Shown: positions 35,619 to 44,233, counted from the first letter of the stretch. The stretch is DNA of 64,000 bases from Cyclobacteriaceae bacterium (GCA_026129485.1 JAHCHY010000003.1:178697-242696), one strand, 5' to 3'. Notes: generated by a model from the sequence alone, not told the origin. A program made the numbers and translations.

Positions 35619-36653
35619 CTAACCTTGCTGCGAAAGCAGTTGCAGCAGCGCAAGTTGGTTGCGTGCACGCACCAGGTTTTGTTCGGGGTAATGTATGGTA
35701 TAGTAAGTATTGCCTCTCAGAAAATCGGCCAGAAAGCGTAAAGCCATTATATAGGTCATCATCTTTCCGGCAAACGGAACGGCTGCCAGCTCGCCCGGAG
35801 AAAGCAAGTCTTTCATTTGTGAAAGGTGGCCCTCCAGCAAGGCATCGTAAATTTCTTTACGAAACGCTATGCGCGAAACATCGGCTTCCTCTTCACTTAC
35901 CGGGCTTACGCAGGTGCGCACCATATCGCCCAGGTCGTAAATAAAATAGCCGGGCATTAATGTATCGAGGTCAATTACACAAACTGCTTTTCCGGTCAGC
36001 TTATCGAACAAAATGTTGTTGATCTTGGTATCGTTATGCGTGATACGAAGCGTTAACGATCCGCTCTTAACCAGATTATTATATTCCTCAACCAAATCGC
36101 GAAATGTGGTTGCCTGCTCAACCTCGGCTTTAGCTTTCGCGATGGTTTCCAAAGAAGCCCGATTCAACGCCTCTTCAAATTGTTCGTACCGCCAATGCAA
36201 ATCATGAAAGCGATCTAATGCAGGCTCAAACTGACGGCAATCTATTCCATGCAGGTTGCGGGTTAAAAGACCAAAGCCTTTAGCCGCTTCATAAACCTGA
36301 TCGGTTGAGGTTACGAAGTCAACTGTAGCGGTGTTTTCAATGTGCGGATAAAGTCTCCACGGAAAACCATCTTCCGCATACACCAGCTCATTGCCTTTCT
36401 CATCGCGCAAAGCAGTAAGGAACAAATAGTGCGGATGATGCACCGAAAGATAATCTGCCGCCAGGCGATTGTTGCGTGCTATTACCTCCGGCCGGGTAAA
36501 CACATTTTTATTAATACGTTGCAATACGAGCTTCTTACCGTCCTCCACCAGAAAGGTCTGGTGGATATGGCCTGAACCGATGGGGCCAATGCTCGCTTTT
36601 GCAGAAATGGTAAAAGCACGGGCAACAGAAGCCGGTATTTCAATGCCGCTCAT
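35619..36653 (-). CDS. APH-fold sugar kinase, NahK-like
   Basis: A 344-residue kinase of the aminoglycoside phosphotransferase fold. The catalytic loop THNDTKINNILFD and the metal-binding CVIDLDTLMPGYFIYDLGD are very like N-acetylhexosamine 1-kinase (NahK) of the lacto-N-biose pathway, rather than antibiotic-resistance enzymes. It begins 6 nt after a nucleotidyltransferase gene that would activate the sugar-1-phosphate, so the pair fits salvage of a free hexosamine to a nucleotide sugar. The exact sugar is inference. Confidence 0.82.
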   Translation of the reverse strand: MSGIEIPASVARAFTISAKASIGPIGSGHIHQTFLVEDGKKLVLQRINKNVFTRPEVIARNNRLAADYLSVHHPHYLFLTALRDEKGNELVYAEDGFPWRLYPHIENTATVDFVTSTDQVYEAAKGFGLLTRNLHGIDCRQFEPALDRFHDLHWRYEQFEEALNRASLETIAKAKAEVEQATTFRDLVEEYNNLVKSGSLTLRITHNDTKINNILFDKLTGKAVCVIDLDTLMPGYFIYDLGDMVRTCVSPVSEEEADVSRIAFRKEIYDALLEGHLSQMKDLLSPGELAAVPFAGKMMTYIMALRFLADFLRGNTYYTIHYPEQNLVRARNQLALLQLLSQQG

Positions 36654-36659
36654 AAAGTA

Positions 36660-37562
36660 TTACCAGAGTTTTGCCGGGTATTCTCCCTGCTGCACCAGGC
36701 TGTTTATTTTTTGCGATACCGCCTCCTTGTCTTCCTTATAGGTTACACCAAACCAGGTTTTACCGCCCGGCAAAACGCGCACTTTACCCAGTCCGCGATT
36801 AATTAATTCCGTTACCATCAGCGCAATGTAAAACTCAGCCGAGGGGTTTTGATGGTTCTTCTCTACAAACTCCGCAAACATTTTTTCGGATAGCGCAAAT
36901 GCCCCGGGTTGAAAGCCCCAGCAATTCATGGACACCGGTGCAACCGGGCTCAGCTCTTCATCGCCTTCTTTTCCCCTTGAAATAATCTTATCGCCTTCGC
37001 GCACAATCGTAGTCAGCTCGCGCATACCGGTAAGAAAACCCTGCGCATCGGCAGTAGCCACACCGCGCGAAACGCTGCCGTGATCGCTCAGCACATTTTT
37101 TAATGTGTATCCTACCATAGCATGATGATCGGCCGGGGCCGTGCGAAAAAATTCGGCCAGCGATTCAAATGCTTCACGGCCATAAAAATCATCGGCATTG
37201 ATCAAGGCAAACGGGCCATCAATCACTTCTTTTCCGCACAGCATGGCATGTGTGGTACCCCACGGTTTTTTACGATCCACCGGCTGAAATTGTGCCGGCA
37301 CAAATTTGTCTAATGATTGCACCACCACATGCACATCGGCTTTGCCTTGCAGCTTGGGCAGGAACATTTCCTTTACCGTATCTTTTATTTCATCGCGCAC
37401 GATAAACACCACTTGTGTAAACCCGGCACGAAGGGCATCGAACAGGGAATAGTCCATAATGGTTTCACCGCCCGGCCCAAAGCCATCGATCTGTTTAATA
37501 CCCCCGTAGCGACTGCCCATGCCTGCCGCCATTACTAATAAAGAGAACTTTTGCTGTTTCAA
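36660..37562 (-). CDS. Sugar-phosphate nucleotidyltransferase
   Basis: A 300-residue nucleotidyltransferase with the GT-A/NTP_transferase start LLVMAAGMGSRYGGIKQIDGFGP, in which MAAGMGSRYGG is the phosphate-binding loop, and FALINADDFYGREAF carrying the metal-binding Asp. It should couple an NTP to a sugar-1-phosphate, the product of the downstream kinase. It lies 6 nt from the kinase on the same strand. TATTTTTG at 37613-37606 may be its -7 promoter box. The nucleotide (UTP, GTP or another) cannot be told. Confidence 0.85.
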   Translation of the reverse strand: MKQQKFSLLVMAAGMGSRYGGIKQIDGFGPGGETIMDYSLFDALRAGFTQVVFIVRDEIKDTVKEMFLPKLQGKADVHVVVQSLDKFVPAQFQPVDRKKPWGTTHAMLCGKEVIDGPFALINADDFYGREAFESLAEFFRTAPADHHAMVGYTLKNVLSDHGSVSRGVATADAQGFLTGMRELTTIVREGDKIISRGKEGDEELSPVAPVSMNCWGFQPGAFALSEKMFAEFVEKNHQNPSAEFYIALMVTELINRGLGKVRVLPGGKTWFGVTYKEDKEAVSQKINSLVQQGEYPAKLW

Positions 37563-37605
37563 GATTTTTAAGAATTAAAAAGGTTAGCTATTGTTTTACT
37601 TGGTG

Positions 37606-37613
37606 CAAAAATA
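37606..37613 (-). promoter_or_regulatory. Candidate -7 box of the nucleotidyltransferase-kinase operon
   Basis: TATTTTTG fits TAnnTTTG, 43 nt before the ATG at 37562. A TTG lies only 13 nt further upstream, which is too close, so support is limited. Confidence 0.35.
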
Positions 37614-37647
37614 GAAGTTTACTAATCAAAGTCTAACCCCTCTACCT

Positions 37648-38919
37648 ATGCCCCAGGCGCGTTCTTCAAGCTACATGATGTCGATAACCATTATCGGCAT
37701 TTTGTTTTTCATTTTTGGTTTTGTAACGTGGTTGAATGGCCCGCTGATTACGTTTGTCAAGCTTGCCTTCGGGCTGGATACCGATTCCAAGGCCTTCTGG
37801 GTTACCACCGCTTTCTACATGGCGTACTTTTTCTTAGCCATTCCGTCATCGTGGATATTAGAAAAAACCGGCATGAAAAAAGGCATGGCGCTTGGACTAT
37901 TGGTGATGGCGGCAGGCACATTCGTGTTCGGGCATTTTGCTACCGAAAGAAATTATACCGTTTCCCTCTGGGGATTATTTATTATCGGCTCAGGACTTTC
38001 GTTATTACAAACTGCCTGCAACCCGTACATCAGCATTATCGGCCCGATAGAAAGCGCTGCCCAACGCATTAGTGTAATGGGTATCTGCAATAAAGTAGCC
38101 GGTATTTTAAGCCCCATTGTATTGGGCGCGCTTGTATTAAAAGACATTGACAAATTGGAAGACAAAGTAAAGGCTGCTGCTACCGTTGAAGAAAGTGAAG
38201 CCATTCTTTCGTCATTCGCAGCCAACATTTACACGCCTTATATGATTATGGCCGTAGTCCTCGTGTTGCTTGCCTTCTGGATTACCCGTTCGGCTTTGCC
38301 GGAAGTAAAAGCATCGGATGTAAATGCCGCCCCGGTTGGCGCAGCCAGCAGCAAAACCAGCCTGTTCCAGTTTGGTTATTTATGGCTGGGTGCGCTTTGC
38401 ATTTTTGTTTACGTGGGTGTGGAGGTAATGGCGGGTGATGCTATCGGCACGTATGGCAACGGCTTTAAAATTTCGGCCGATGAAACCAAGTACTTCACTT
38501 CATTTACGCTGGGCGCTATGCTGGTGGGTTACGTGGTGGGTTTGTTTGCTATTCCAAAATACCTGTCGCAGCAGGCAGCGTTAAAAATCTCTGCGATACT
38601 GGGGTTGCTGTTTACAACAGCCGCATGGCTTACTTCCGGTTATGCTTCGGTGGTATGCGTTGCTTTGTTAGGCCTGGCCAATGCGCTTATGTGGCCCGCC
38701 ATCTGGCCGTTAGCTATCGAAGGATTAGGCAAGTTTACCGAACGCGGTTCCGCCCTGCTGATTATGGGTATTGCAGGCGGGGCTATTATTCCAAAGCTTT
38801 ATGCCAGCCTGAAGGATACTTACGATTTTCAACTCATGTTCCTCGTGATCATGATCCCGTGTTACCTGTACATTCTTTACTTCTCCCTATCGGGCCATAA
38901 GATTGGCAAAGCCGCATGA
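37648..38919 (+). CDS. Sugar MFS transporter (FucP/glucose-galactose group)
   Basis: A 423-residue major facilitator with twelve helices. GFVTWLNGPLITFVKLAFGLD, FFLAIPSSWILEKTGMKKGM and LQTACNPYISIIGP are diagnostic of the FucP/NagP-like sugar:proton symporter group of Bacteroidota. It is divergent from the kinase and nucleotidyltransferase pair and overlaps the downstream SMP-30 gene by 4 nt. Context suggests it imports the sugar that the NahK-like kinase uses, perhaps an N-acetylhexosamine. Confidence 0.92.
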   Translation: MPQARSSSYMMSITIIGILFFIFGFVTWLNGPLITFVKLAFGLDTDSKAFWVTTAFYMAYFFLAIPSSWILEKTGMKKGMALGLLVMAAGTFVFGHFATERNYTVSLWGLFIIGSGLSLLQTACNPYISIIGPIESAAQRISVMGICNKVAGILSPIVLGALVLKDIDKLEDKVKAAATVEESEAILSSFAANIYTPYMIMAVVLVLLAFWITRSALPEVKASDVNAAPVGAASSKTSLFQFGYLWLGALCIFVYVGVEVMAGDAIGTYGNGFKISADETKYFTSFTLGAMLVGYVVGLFAIPKYLSQQAALKISAILGLLFTTAAWLTSGYASVVCVALLGLANALMWPAIWPLAIEGLGKFTERGSALLIMGIAGGAIIPKLYASLKDTYDFQLMFLVIMIPCYLYILYFSLSGHKIGKAA

Positions 38920-39797
38920 GGAGTTTGAAAGTCATACTGCTGTTATGTTTTTATATACCTTGCTTGTATGCTCAACATTATGAGCCGCGCGATTTTACAG
39001 CCGAGAATATTTTTTCTGAAAACATTGAAGGCCCTAATACCGACAAGGCCGGGAACCTGTATGTAGTCAACTTTCAAAAAGACGGCACCATCGGGTTGGT
39101 AAAGCCGAATGGTGAGGCAGAGCTCTACGTAACTTTACCCGAAGGCAGCGTAGCGAACGCCATCATGTTCGATAAAAAAGGCAACATGCTGCTGGCCGAT
39201 TGGAAAGGGCACAATGTGCTAAAGGTGGATGCCAAGACAAAAGCTGTAAGCGTGTACGTGCACAGCGAACAATTCAATCAACCTAATGATTTATGTATAA
39301 GCAAAACCGGGAAGCTTTTTGCTTCCGACCCCAATTGGAAAGAAAGCACCGGCAAGCTCTGGCGCATAGACGGGCCCGGCAAAGCCGTGTTGCTGGATGA
39401 CAAAATGGGAACCACTAACGGCATAGAGCTAAGCCCGGATGAAACAAAGCTTTACGTGAATGAAAGTGTGCAGCGTAAGGTCTGGGTGTTTGATGTGGAT
39501 AAAAAAGGGAACATCTCGAATAAAAAATTATTCTACGAGTTTGATGATTTCGGATTAGACGGCATGAAGTGCGATAAGTCGGGCAACCTGTATGTAACCC
39601 GGCACGGAAAAGGAACTATTGCTATCATTTCACCGGAAGGTAAATTACTGCGCGAAGTACAAATGAAAGGCAAGCTTACCAGTAACATAACTTTTGGCGG
39701 GCCGCAAGGCAAGACCTGTTATGTTACTTTACAGGATCGCAAATGCGTGGAGGTTTTTGAGAGCGAAGTAGCCGGAAAGCGATTCCGGGCTCCGTAA
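38916..39797 (+). CDS. Exported SMP-30/gluconolactonase-like beta-propeller protein
   Basis: A 293-residue protein with a signal peptide (about 1-19, ending CLYAQ) and a six-bladed propeller of the SMP-30/gluconolactonase type (EGPNTDKAGNLYVVNF, NQPNDLCISKTGKLFASDPNW, GTTNGIELSPDETKLYVNES, DGMKCDKSGNLYVT). The metal-binding Glu and Asn/Asp positions are present. Such enzymes hydrolyse sugar lactones. It is coupled to the sugar transporter (ATGA overlap), which suggests periplasmic processing of the imported sugar. Confidence 0.9.
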   Translation: MRSLKVILLLCFYIPCLYAQHYEPRDFTAENIFSENIEGPNTDKAGNLYVVNFQKDGTIGLVKPNGEAELYVTLPEGSVANAIMFDKKGNMLLADWKGHNVLKVDAKTKAVSVYVHSEQFNQPNDLCISKTGKLFASDPNWKESTGKLWRIDGPGKAVLLDDKMGTTNGIELSPDETKLYVNESVQRKVWVFDVDKKGNISNKKLFYEFDDFGLDGMKCDKSGNLYVTRHGKGTIAIISPEGKLLREVQMKGKLTSNITFGGPQGKTCYVTLQDRKCVEVFESEVAGKRFRAP

Positions 39798-39888
39798 CCG
39801 ATCCTTTACCTGAAAAAAAGTTAGCGGAATTGTCCATATCGGTTGTTCTTGTCCGTCATAGGGTTATTATTTAAACCAACAAAAAATT

Positions 39889-40233
39889 ATGGAAAAGTAC
39901 ATGTTCATTTTTATTGGAGGCGATTCCAGTAACCTTTCCCCGGACAAGCAACAGGCCGGAATGGAAAAATGGTTTGCATGGGTGCAAAAGCTTCAGCAGC
40001 AAGGCCGTTACGACTCAGGCGAAGCGTTGCTGCCGGGAGGAAAAACAATTCGCGGCATCAAGAAAACCGTAACGGATGGGCCGTATGCCGAAAGCAAGGA
40101 AATAGTGGGCGGGTACTTTGTGGTGAAAGCAAAAGACCTGGCCGAGGCTACTGAATTGGCCAAAGATTACCCGGACTTTGAACTGGGCGGAACCGTTGAA
40201 ATTCGCGAAGTGATGAAGCTTGATAATATGTAA
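39889..40233 (+). CDS. YciI/DGPF-domain protein
   Basis: A 114-residue YCII-related protein with the DGPF-type motif TDGPYAESKEIVGGYFVVKAKD. These small alpha/beta proteins are the usual genomic partners of ECF42 sigma factors, and an ECF42-type factor follows 75 nt downstream. Their role is unclear and they are not classical anti-sigma factors. Two hairpins separate the genes. Confidence 0.92.
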   Translation: MEKYMFIFIGGDSSNLSPDKQQAGMEKWFAWVQKLQQQGRYDSGEALLPGGKTIRGIKKTVTDGPYAESKEIVGGYFVVKAKDLAEATELAKDYPDFELGGTVEIREVMKLDNM

Positions 40234-40238
40234 GTTAT

Positions 40239-40283
40239 CCGGAAATGTTTCCGGGGTGTGCCGCCATTTTTTGACGGCACGCC
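40239..40283 (+). terminator. Two consecutive hairpins between the YciI and sigma factor genes
   Basis: A perfect 7-bp stem with a 2-nt loop (CCGGAAA-TG-TTTCCGG, 40239-40254) is followed by a second stem (GGTGTGCCG pairing with CGGCACGCC, one T-G pair) whose loop contains six T. They may weaken transcription into the sigma factor gene. Confidence 0.4.
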
Positions 40284-40308
40284 TTATAAAATTTCAATAT
40301 TTTTATGA

Positions 40309-41565
40309 ATGTCCGATCACGTGAACCAGCTTGTCAGCCACCTGTTTCGCCAGGAAGCGGGAAAAATGGCAGCCGTTTTGGCACGCATGACGGGCCTGCA
40401 ACATCTTAACGTTGCCGAAGACATTGTACAGGATACCCTGCTGCAAGCCATGAACGTATGGAAGCTGAAAGGCATTCCTGAAAACCCATCCGCATGGCTA
40501 TACACGGTGGCCAAACGAAAAGCCATTGATGTTATCCGGCAACGGAACAGCCATACGCATATCGAAAAAGAACTTGCACAGGCATTCAAATCCGAATGGA
40601 CGCTTGCCCCGGCTATAAATCATTTATTCTTTGAGCATGAAATAGAAGACAGCCAGCTGCGCATGATGTTCGCGTGTTGCCATCCCGCAATTCCGTACGA
40701 ATCGCAAATAGCGCTCATCTTAAAAACGCTATGCGGGTTAAGCATCTCTGAAATTGCCCATAGCTTTATAGCCACAGAAGAAACCATAGCCAAGCGGTTG
40801 TACCGCGCCCGTGAGAAAATCCGTGATGAGGGTATTGAGCTGGAAACGCTGCCCAAAATATTAACCAACAGGAAAGACACAGTGTTACATACCCTTTACC
40901 TGCTGTTCAGCGAAGGATATAACTCAACGCATCCCGATACGCTCATTCGCCATGATTTGTGTGAAGAAGCCATGCGGCTCTGCCTTCTGTTGACAAAGAA
41001 CAAGCTCACCGATTCGCCTGATGCAAATGCCTTGCTTGCCCTGATGTGCTTTCAGGCTTCACGGGCTGAGGCCCGGTTAAATGAGCATGGCAACATCGTT
41101 CTCCTGCATGAACAAAATCGCACGCAATGGAACAAAGCGCTCATTGAAAAAGGCTATGAGTTTTTAGATAAGTCGAGCGAAGGCAACGAGCTAAGCGAAT
41201 ATCACCTCGAAGCAGCCATTGCAGCCACCCATGCACAAGCCGCTGCGTTTGAAGAAACCGACTGGGTCCGTATTGTTAGCTTATATGAAATGTTGCTTTC
41301 GCTGAAGCCAGATCCGATCATTGAACTGAACCTTGCCATTGCGTGCGGGCACGCGCAATCACCGGAAGCCGGTCTGAAAAAATTACAAGCCATCCTTGGA
41401 CTCGAGCAAAACTCTATTTATCACGCTGCCCTGGGTGATTTCCACGCGCAGCTTAAGCAGCACGAAGCTGCACACCAGCATTATCAAAAGGCGCTATCGC
41501 TAACATACCTGAAAGCCGAGCAGGCATTGCTTCAAACAAAAATGAATCGATTAGAGTTTACTTAA
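40309..41565 (+). CDS. ECF42-type RNA polymerase sigma factor with TPR-like C-terminal extension
   Basis: A 418-residue protein, far longer than a usual ECF sigma factor (about 190). It has sigma region 2 (DIVQDTLLQAMNVWKLKGIPENPSAWLYTVAKRKAIDVIRQ) and region 4 (LILKTLCGLSISEIAHSFIATEETIAKRLYRAREKIRD), then a helical DUF6596/TPR-like domain (about 190-418, LYLLFSEGYNSTHPD and LLALMCFQASRAEARL). This is the architecture of ECF42, in which the C-terminal extension is needed for activity and no anti-sigma factor is known. It is encoded after its DGPF partner. Target genes are unknown. Confidence 0.93.
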   Translation: MSDHVNQLVSHLFRQEAGKMAAVLARMTGLQHLNVAEDIVQDTLLQAMNVWKLKGIPENPSAWLYTVAKRKAIDVIRQRNSHTHIEKELAQAFKSEWTLAPAINHLFFEHEIEDSQLRMMFACCHPAIPYESQIALILKTLCGLSISEIAHSFIATEETIAKRLYRAREKIRDEGIELETLPKILTNRKDTVLHTLYLLFSEGYNSTHPDTLIRHDLCEEAMRLCLLLTKNKLTDSPDANALLALMCFQASRAEARLNEHGNIVLLHEQNRTQWNKALIEKGYEFLDKSSEGNELSEYHLEAAIAATHAQAAAFEETDWVRIVSLYEMLLSLKPDPIIELNLAIACGHAQSPEAGLKKLQAILGLEQNSIYHAALGDFHAQLKQHEAAHQHYQKALSLTYLKAEQALLQTKMNRLEFT

Positions 41566-41600
41566 TTGGGCAATACAAAGAGCAAGTTGTTTCCCGTTTG

Positions 41601-42248
41601 CTATAACGATTGAATAAAATCGCGGATCTGATCCCCGGTTAATACACCGAGCACTCCGGTTACCACAAACTGCACCCCTACACAAAGAATAATAAAGCCC
41701 ATGATTTTCGTCATGGCGTGAAGGCCGTTAACGCCAAGCAGCCCGACTAAACGTGTTGATGAGCGCAGGGTGATATACACAATAGCCGCTACCACCAAAA
41801 TACCGATAGCAATATACAGGTAGTCGAGCCAGTGGCCCTTTGCAATAGAGCTCATCCCGATCACGACTGATATGGCTCCCGGCCCGCTCAGGCTGGGCAT
41901 AGCCAATGGCGTAAACGATATGTCCTGCTTGGCTTCGGCTTCTTTCGTTTCCTGCTCGGTTTGTTCAAAATTATCTTTCGGCTTCAACATGCCCATGCCC
42001 ACACCGGACACCAAGATGCCACCGGCAATGCGCATACCGGGCAGTGAAAGCCCGAAAAAATTCATAATAAACGTACCGGCCACCAAAAACACCAACAAAA
42101 TAGCAGACATATACATGACTCCGCGCGGTGCCTGCCGTGTCCGCTCCTTTTCCGAATAGGATTCCGTAAGCGACAAAAACATGGGCGCTGTGCTGAACGG
42201 GTTAACAATGGGCAATAACGCTGCGATGGTTCCGAAGATTAATTCCAT
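41601..42248 (-). CDS. MarC family integral membrane protein
   Basis: A 215-residue membrane protein with six predicted helices. Typical MarC segments are LLPIVNPFSTAPMFLSLT, GMRIAGGILVSGVGMGML and PLAMPSLSGPGAISVVIGM. MarC was once tied to multiple antibiotic resistance, but later work did not support that, and its function remains unknown. A charged loop (about residues 100-125) separates helices 3 and 4. Single gene. Confidence 0.93.
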   Translation of the reverse strand: MELIFGTIAALLPIVNPFSTAPMFLSLTESYSEKERTRQAPRGVMYMSAILLVFLVAGTFIMNFFGLSLPGMRIAGGILVSGVGMGMLKPKDNFEQTEQETKEAEAKQDISFTPLAMPSLSGPGAISVVIGMSSIAKGHWLDYLYIAIGILVVAAIVYITLRSSTRLVGLLGVNGLHAMTKIMGFIILCVGVQFVVTGVLGVLTGDQIRDFIQSL

Positions 42249-42371
42249 ACTGGAAAAATTAACTAATACTATGTTTCAAGCTGCATAGTTAAAGCCTTTG
42301 ACAGGGTAATGCAAAGAAATCCGGATTGTATAATCCTTAATGTTGCGTAAGTCCGGTTAAGAGTAGTCATC

Positions 42372-42485
42372 TCACTTCCTCCACCAGGTATCGTCCTCGT
42401 CATCATCTTCGCCAAATTCGTAATCGTGCGGGTTGCCGTTTTCATCGTCATAGTTTTTATCGAGGTGGTAAGGATAGTATTTCAT
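42372..42485 (-). CDS. Candidate 37-residue acidic protein
   Basis: A short frame from ATG 42485 to TGA 42372 encodes a tyrosine-rich start (MKYYPYHLDKNYDDENGNP), an acidic stretch and a WWRK end. The composition (Asp/Glu-rich, no rare residues) and the clean start make a real small gene possible. I recognise no family, so this is tentative. The rest of the 42249-42624 region shows only the fic promoter. Confidence 0.4.
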   Translation of the reverse strand: MKYYPYHLDKNYDDENGNPHDYEFGEDDDEDDTWWRK

Positions 42486-42602
42486 CTACGCAATCTTTAA
42501 CCGCAGAGGCGCAAAGAAAATACAAAATCAAGCCTTAATGTTCCTGATTTTGTGAGCCGGTTAATACCGTGAATTTGCACATAAATCACACATTTTTCAC
42601 GG

Positions 42603-42610
42603 TATTTTTG
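42603..42610 (+). promoter_or_regulatory. Candidate -7 box of fic
   Basis: TATTTTTG fits TAnnTTTG and ends 14 nt before the GTG start of fic. No correctly spaced TTG is seen. Confidence 0.4.
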
Positions 42611-42624
42611 AGTACCTTTACGAT

Positions 42625-43524
42625 GTGATTTACCAATCTACAAAAGATAAGATTGAAGCTTTGCGAAAGCAATTTGTTGTGCTCTCGAAAGGCAACGAAA
42701 AATTGCTGACCGAAATCGCGCTTACCGAAATCCCGGAAATGGTGTACAACTCTAACGCCATTGAGAACTCTACGCTCACCCTGGAGGACACTGAGAAAAT
42801 CCTGAGCGGTGGTGAACTGAACCGCAAGGTAAATGTGCGTGAAGTATATGAAGCAAAAAACCTGGCTAAGATTACCGAAGCACTACTCCATAAGCCAAAG
42901 CAAAAATTAACCGTAGCATTGATTTTAGATTTACACAAGACATTGCTCACTCATATTGACGACAGCATTGCCGGGCGGTTTCGCAAAGGAAAAGAATGGG
43001 TAAGGGTGGGCAACCATCTGGGTGCTAATCCCACATTTGTAAACAATTTAATGCGAGAACTTGTCGATGACTATAACAACGACAAAGCCCTGCCTACCGG
43101 ACAGGCAGGCCGTTACTTTTTAGATACGATAGCACACTTTCATGCAGAATTTGAAACGATACATCCCTTTGTGGATGGTAACGGAAGAATTGGAAGAGTG
43201 TTGATTAACCTGCAACTGATGAATGCAGGATTGCCGCCCATTATCATTCAAAATAAAAGCAAACACAAAGAATATTACCCGCTTTTTGCCAATTACCCGG
43301 TTACCATGAAGTTTGACGGCTTCACCCAACTTTTTGCCGTGCTGTTACAGGAAGCGTTGAACAAAAGAATAACCATGCTTACGGCAAAAAAAATAATCCC
43401 GCTTTCGTTGTGGGCGGCACAAAACAGCATTAAACCAACCATAGCCGCTAACAAGGCAAAACGGCAAACAATTCCTGCTTTTCGCCTGCGCGAAAAATGG
43501 ATGATTGATGAGGCATATAAATGA
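42625..43524 (+). CDS. Fic family protein (class II, predicted AMP transferase)
   Basis: A 299-residue Fic protein. The active-site motif HPFVDGNGRIGR (residues 180-191) is complete, and an N-terminal inhibitory motif of the S-x-x-x-E-N type (SNAIEN, 43-48) makes it class II. Such enzymes usually attach AMP to target proteins and are held inactive by the inhibitory Glu. A helical C-terminal domain (KRQTIPAFRLREKW) follows. The start is GTG 42625. Residues 156-162 (LPTGQAG) are encoded by an inserted palindromic element. The gene sits at the edge of the type I restriction locus and its end overlaps the orphan hsdS half. Confidence 0.92.
   Translation: MIYQSTKDKIEALRKQFVVLSKGNEKLLTEIALTEIPEMVYNSNAIENSTLTLEDTEKILSGGELNRKVNVREVYEAKNLAKITEALLHKPKQKLTVALILDLHKTLLTHIDDSIAGRFRKGKEWVRVGNHLGANPTFVNNLMRELVDDYNNDKALPTGQAGRYFLDTIAHFHAEFETIHPFVDGNGRIGRVLINLQLMNAGLPPIIIQNKSKHKEYYPLFANYPVTMKFDGFTQLFAVLLQEALNKRITMLTAKKIIPLSLWAAQNSIKPTIAANKAKRQTIPAFRLREKWMIDEAYK
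43089..43109 (+). repeat. In-frame palindromic element inside fic
   Basis: CCTGCCT (43089-43095), a 7-nt loop ACCGGAC and AGGCAGG (43103-43109). The 21 nt equal seven codons and encode LPTGQAG. Fic homologues that I know join the flanking segments without it. The same element is found twice in kynU. Confidence 0.8.
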
Positions 43525-44233
43525 TAATTTAGAACGCTTAGCCAAAACCATTTACGACTACTGGTTTGTGCAGTTCGACTTCCCTGATAAAAACGGAAAG
43601 CCCTATAAATCAGGTGGTGGCAAGATGGTGTATAACGAACAGCTTAAAAGGGAGATACCGGAGGGGTGGAGAGCAGGGAATTTGTATTCGATTGCAGATT
43701 TTGAGAATGGATTAGCTTGCCAAAAGTACAGGCCACTAAGCGAAATCGATGATTTTTTGCCAGTAATCAAAATCAAAGAAATGAATGATGGAGTATCACT
43801 AAATACAGAAAGGGTAAGAACTAATATCCCCCCAAAAAATACTATTAAGAATGGTGACATTCTCTTTTCATGGTCGGCAACTTTGGATGTGAAAATTTGG
43901 ACAGGTGGAAAAGCAGCCTTAAATCAGCATATATTCAAAGTTTTCTCTGATGAATTCCCTAAGTCGTTTTACTATTTTCAACTGCAAAACTACTTGCAGC
44001 ATTTCAAAATGATGGCTGAACTTAGAAAAACTACCATGGGACATATAACTATTGACCATTTGAAAACAAGCTTTGTTGTTTTACCCCCTAAACAGATCAC
44101 TGAGTTATTAGATAATAAAATAGAACCAATTCTATCTAATTTCATTAGTCTTAAACTGCAAAACCAACACCTTTCCACCATCCGCGACTGGCTTTTGCCT
44201 ATGCTGATGAACGGGCAGGTAACGGTGGGTTGA
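43508..44233 (+). CDS. hsdS: Orphan 3' half of HsdS (central repeat plus second target recognition domain)
   Basis: A 241-residue product that is the second half of a type I specificity subunit. It starts in the central conserved region (NDNLERLAKTIYDYWFVQFDFPDKNGKP, KMVYNEQLKREIPEGW), continues through target recognition domain 2 and ends with the C-terminal conserved region (LSTIRDWLLPMLMNGQVTVG). It is on the strand opposite to the rest of the hsd genes. ATG 43508 overlaps the last 17 nt of fic in another frame, so it may be translated from the fic message. The 14-bp repeat at its start is shared, inverted, with the other half. Confidence 0.85.
   Translation: MRHINDNLERLAKTIYDYWFVQFDFPDKNGKPYKSGGGKMVYNEQLKREIPEGWRAGNLYSIADFENGLACQKYRPLSEIDDFLPVIKIKEMNDGVSLNTERVRTNIPPKNTIKNGDILFSWSATLDVKIWTGGKAALNQHIFKVFSDEFPKSFYYFQLQNYLQHFKMMAELRKTTMGHITIDHLKTSFVVLPPKQITELLDNKIEPILSNFISLKLQNQHLSTIRDWLLPMLMNGQVTVG
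43518..43531 (+). repeat. Left inverted repeat of the hsdS segment
   Basis: TAAATGATAATTTA. It has palindromic arms TAAAT and ATTTA around a 4-nt core GATA. It contains the fic stop codon (TGA) and encodes NDNL in the hsdS frame. Confidence 0.8.

Noticed and set aside
42269-42451. A 60-residue minus-strand frame between marC and fic.
   Set aside because: It is low complexity (Thr/Met-rich) and overlaps, in another frame, the more plausible 37-residue acidic gene.
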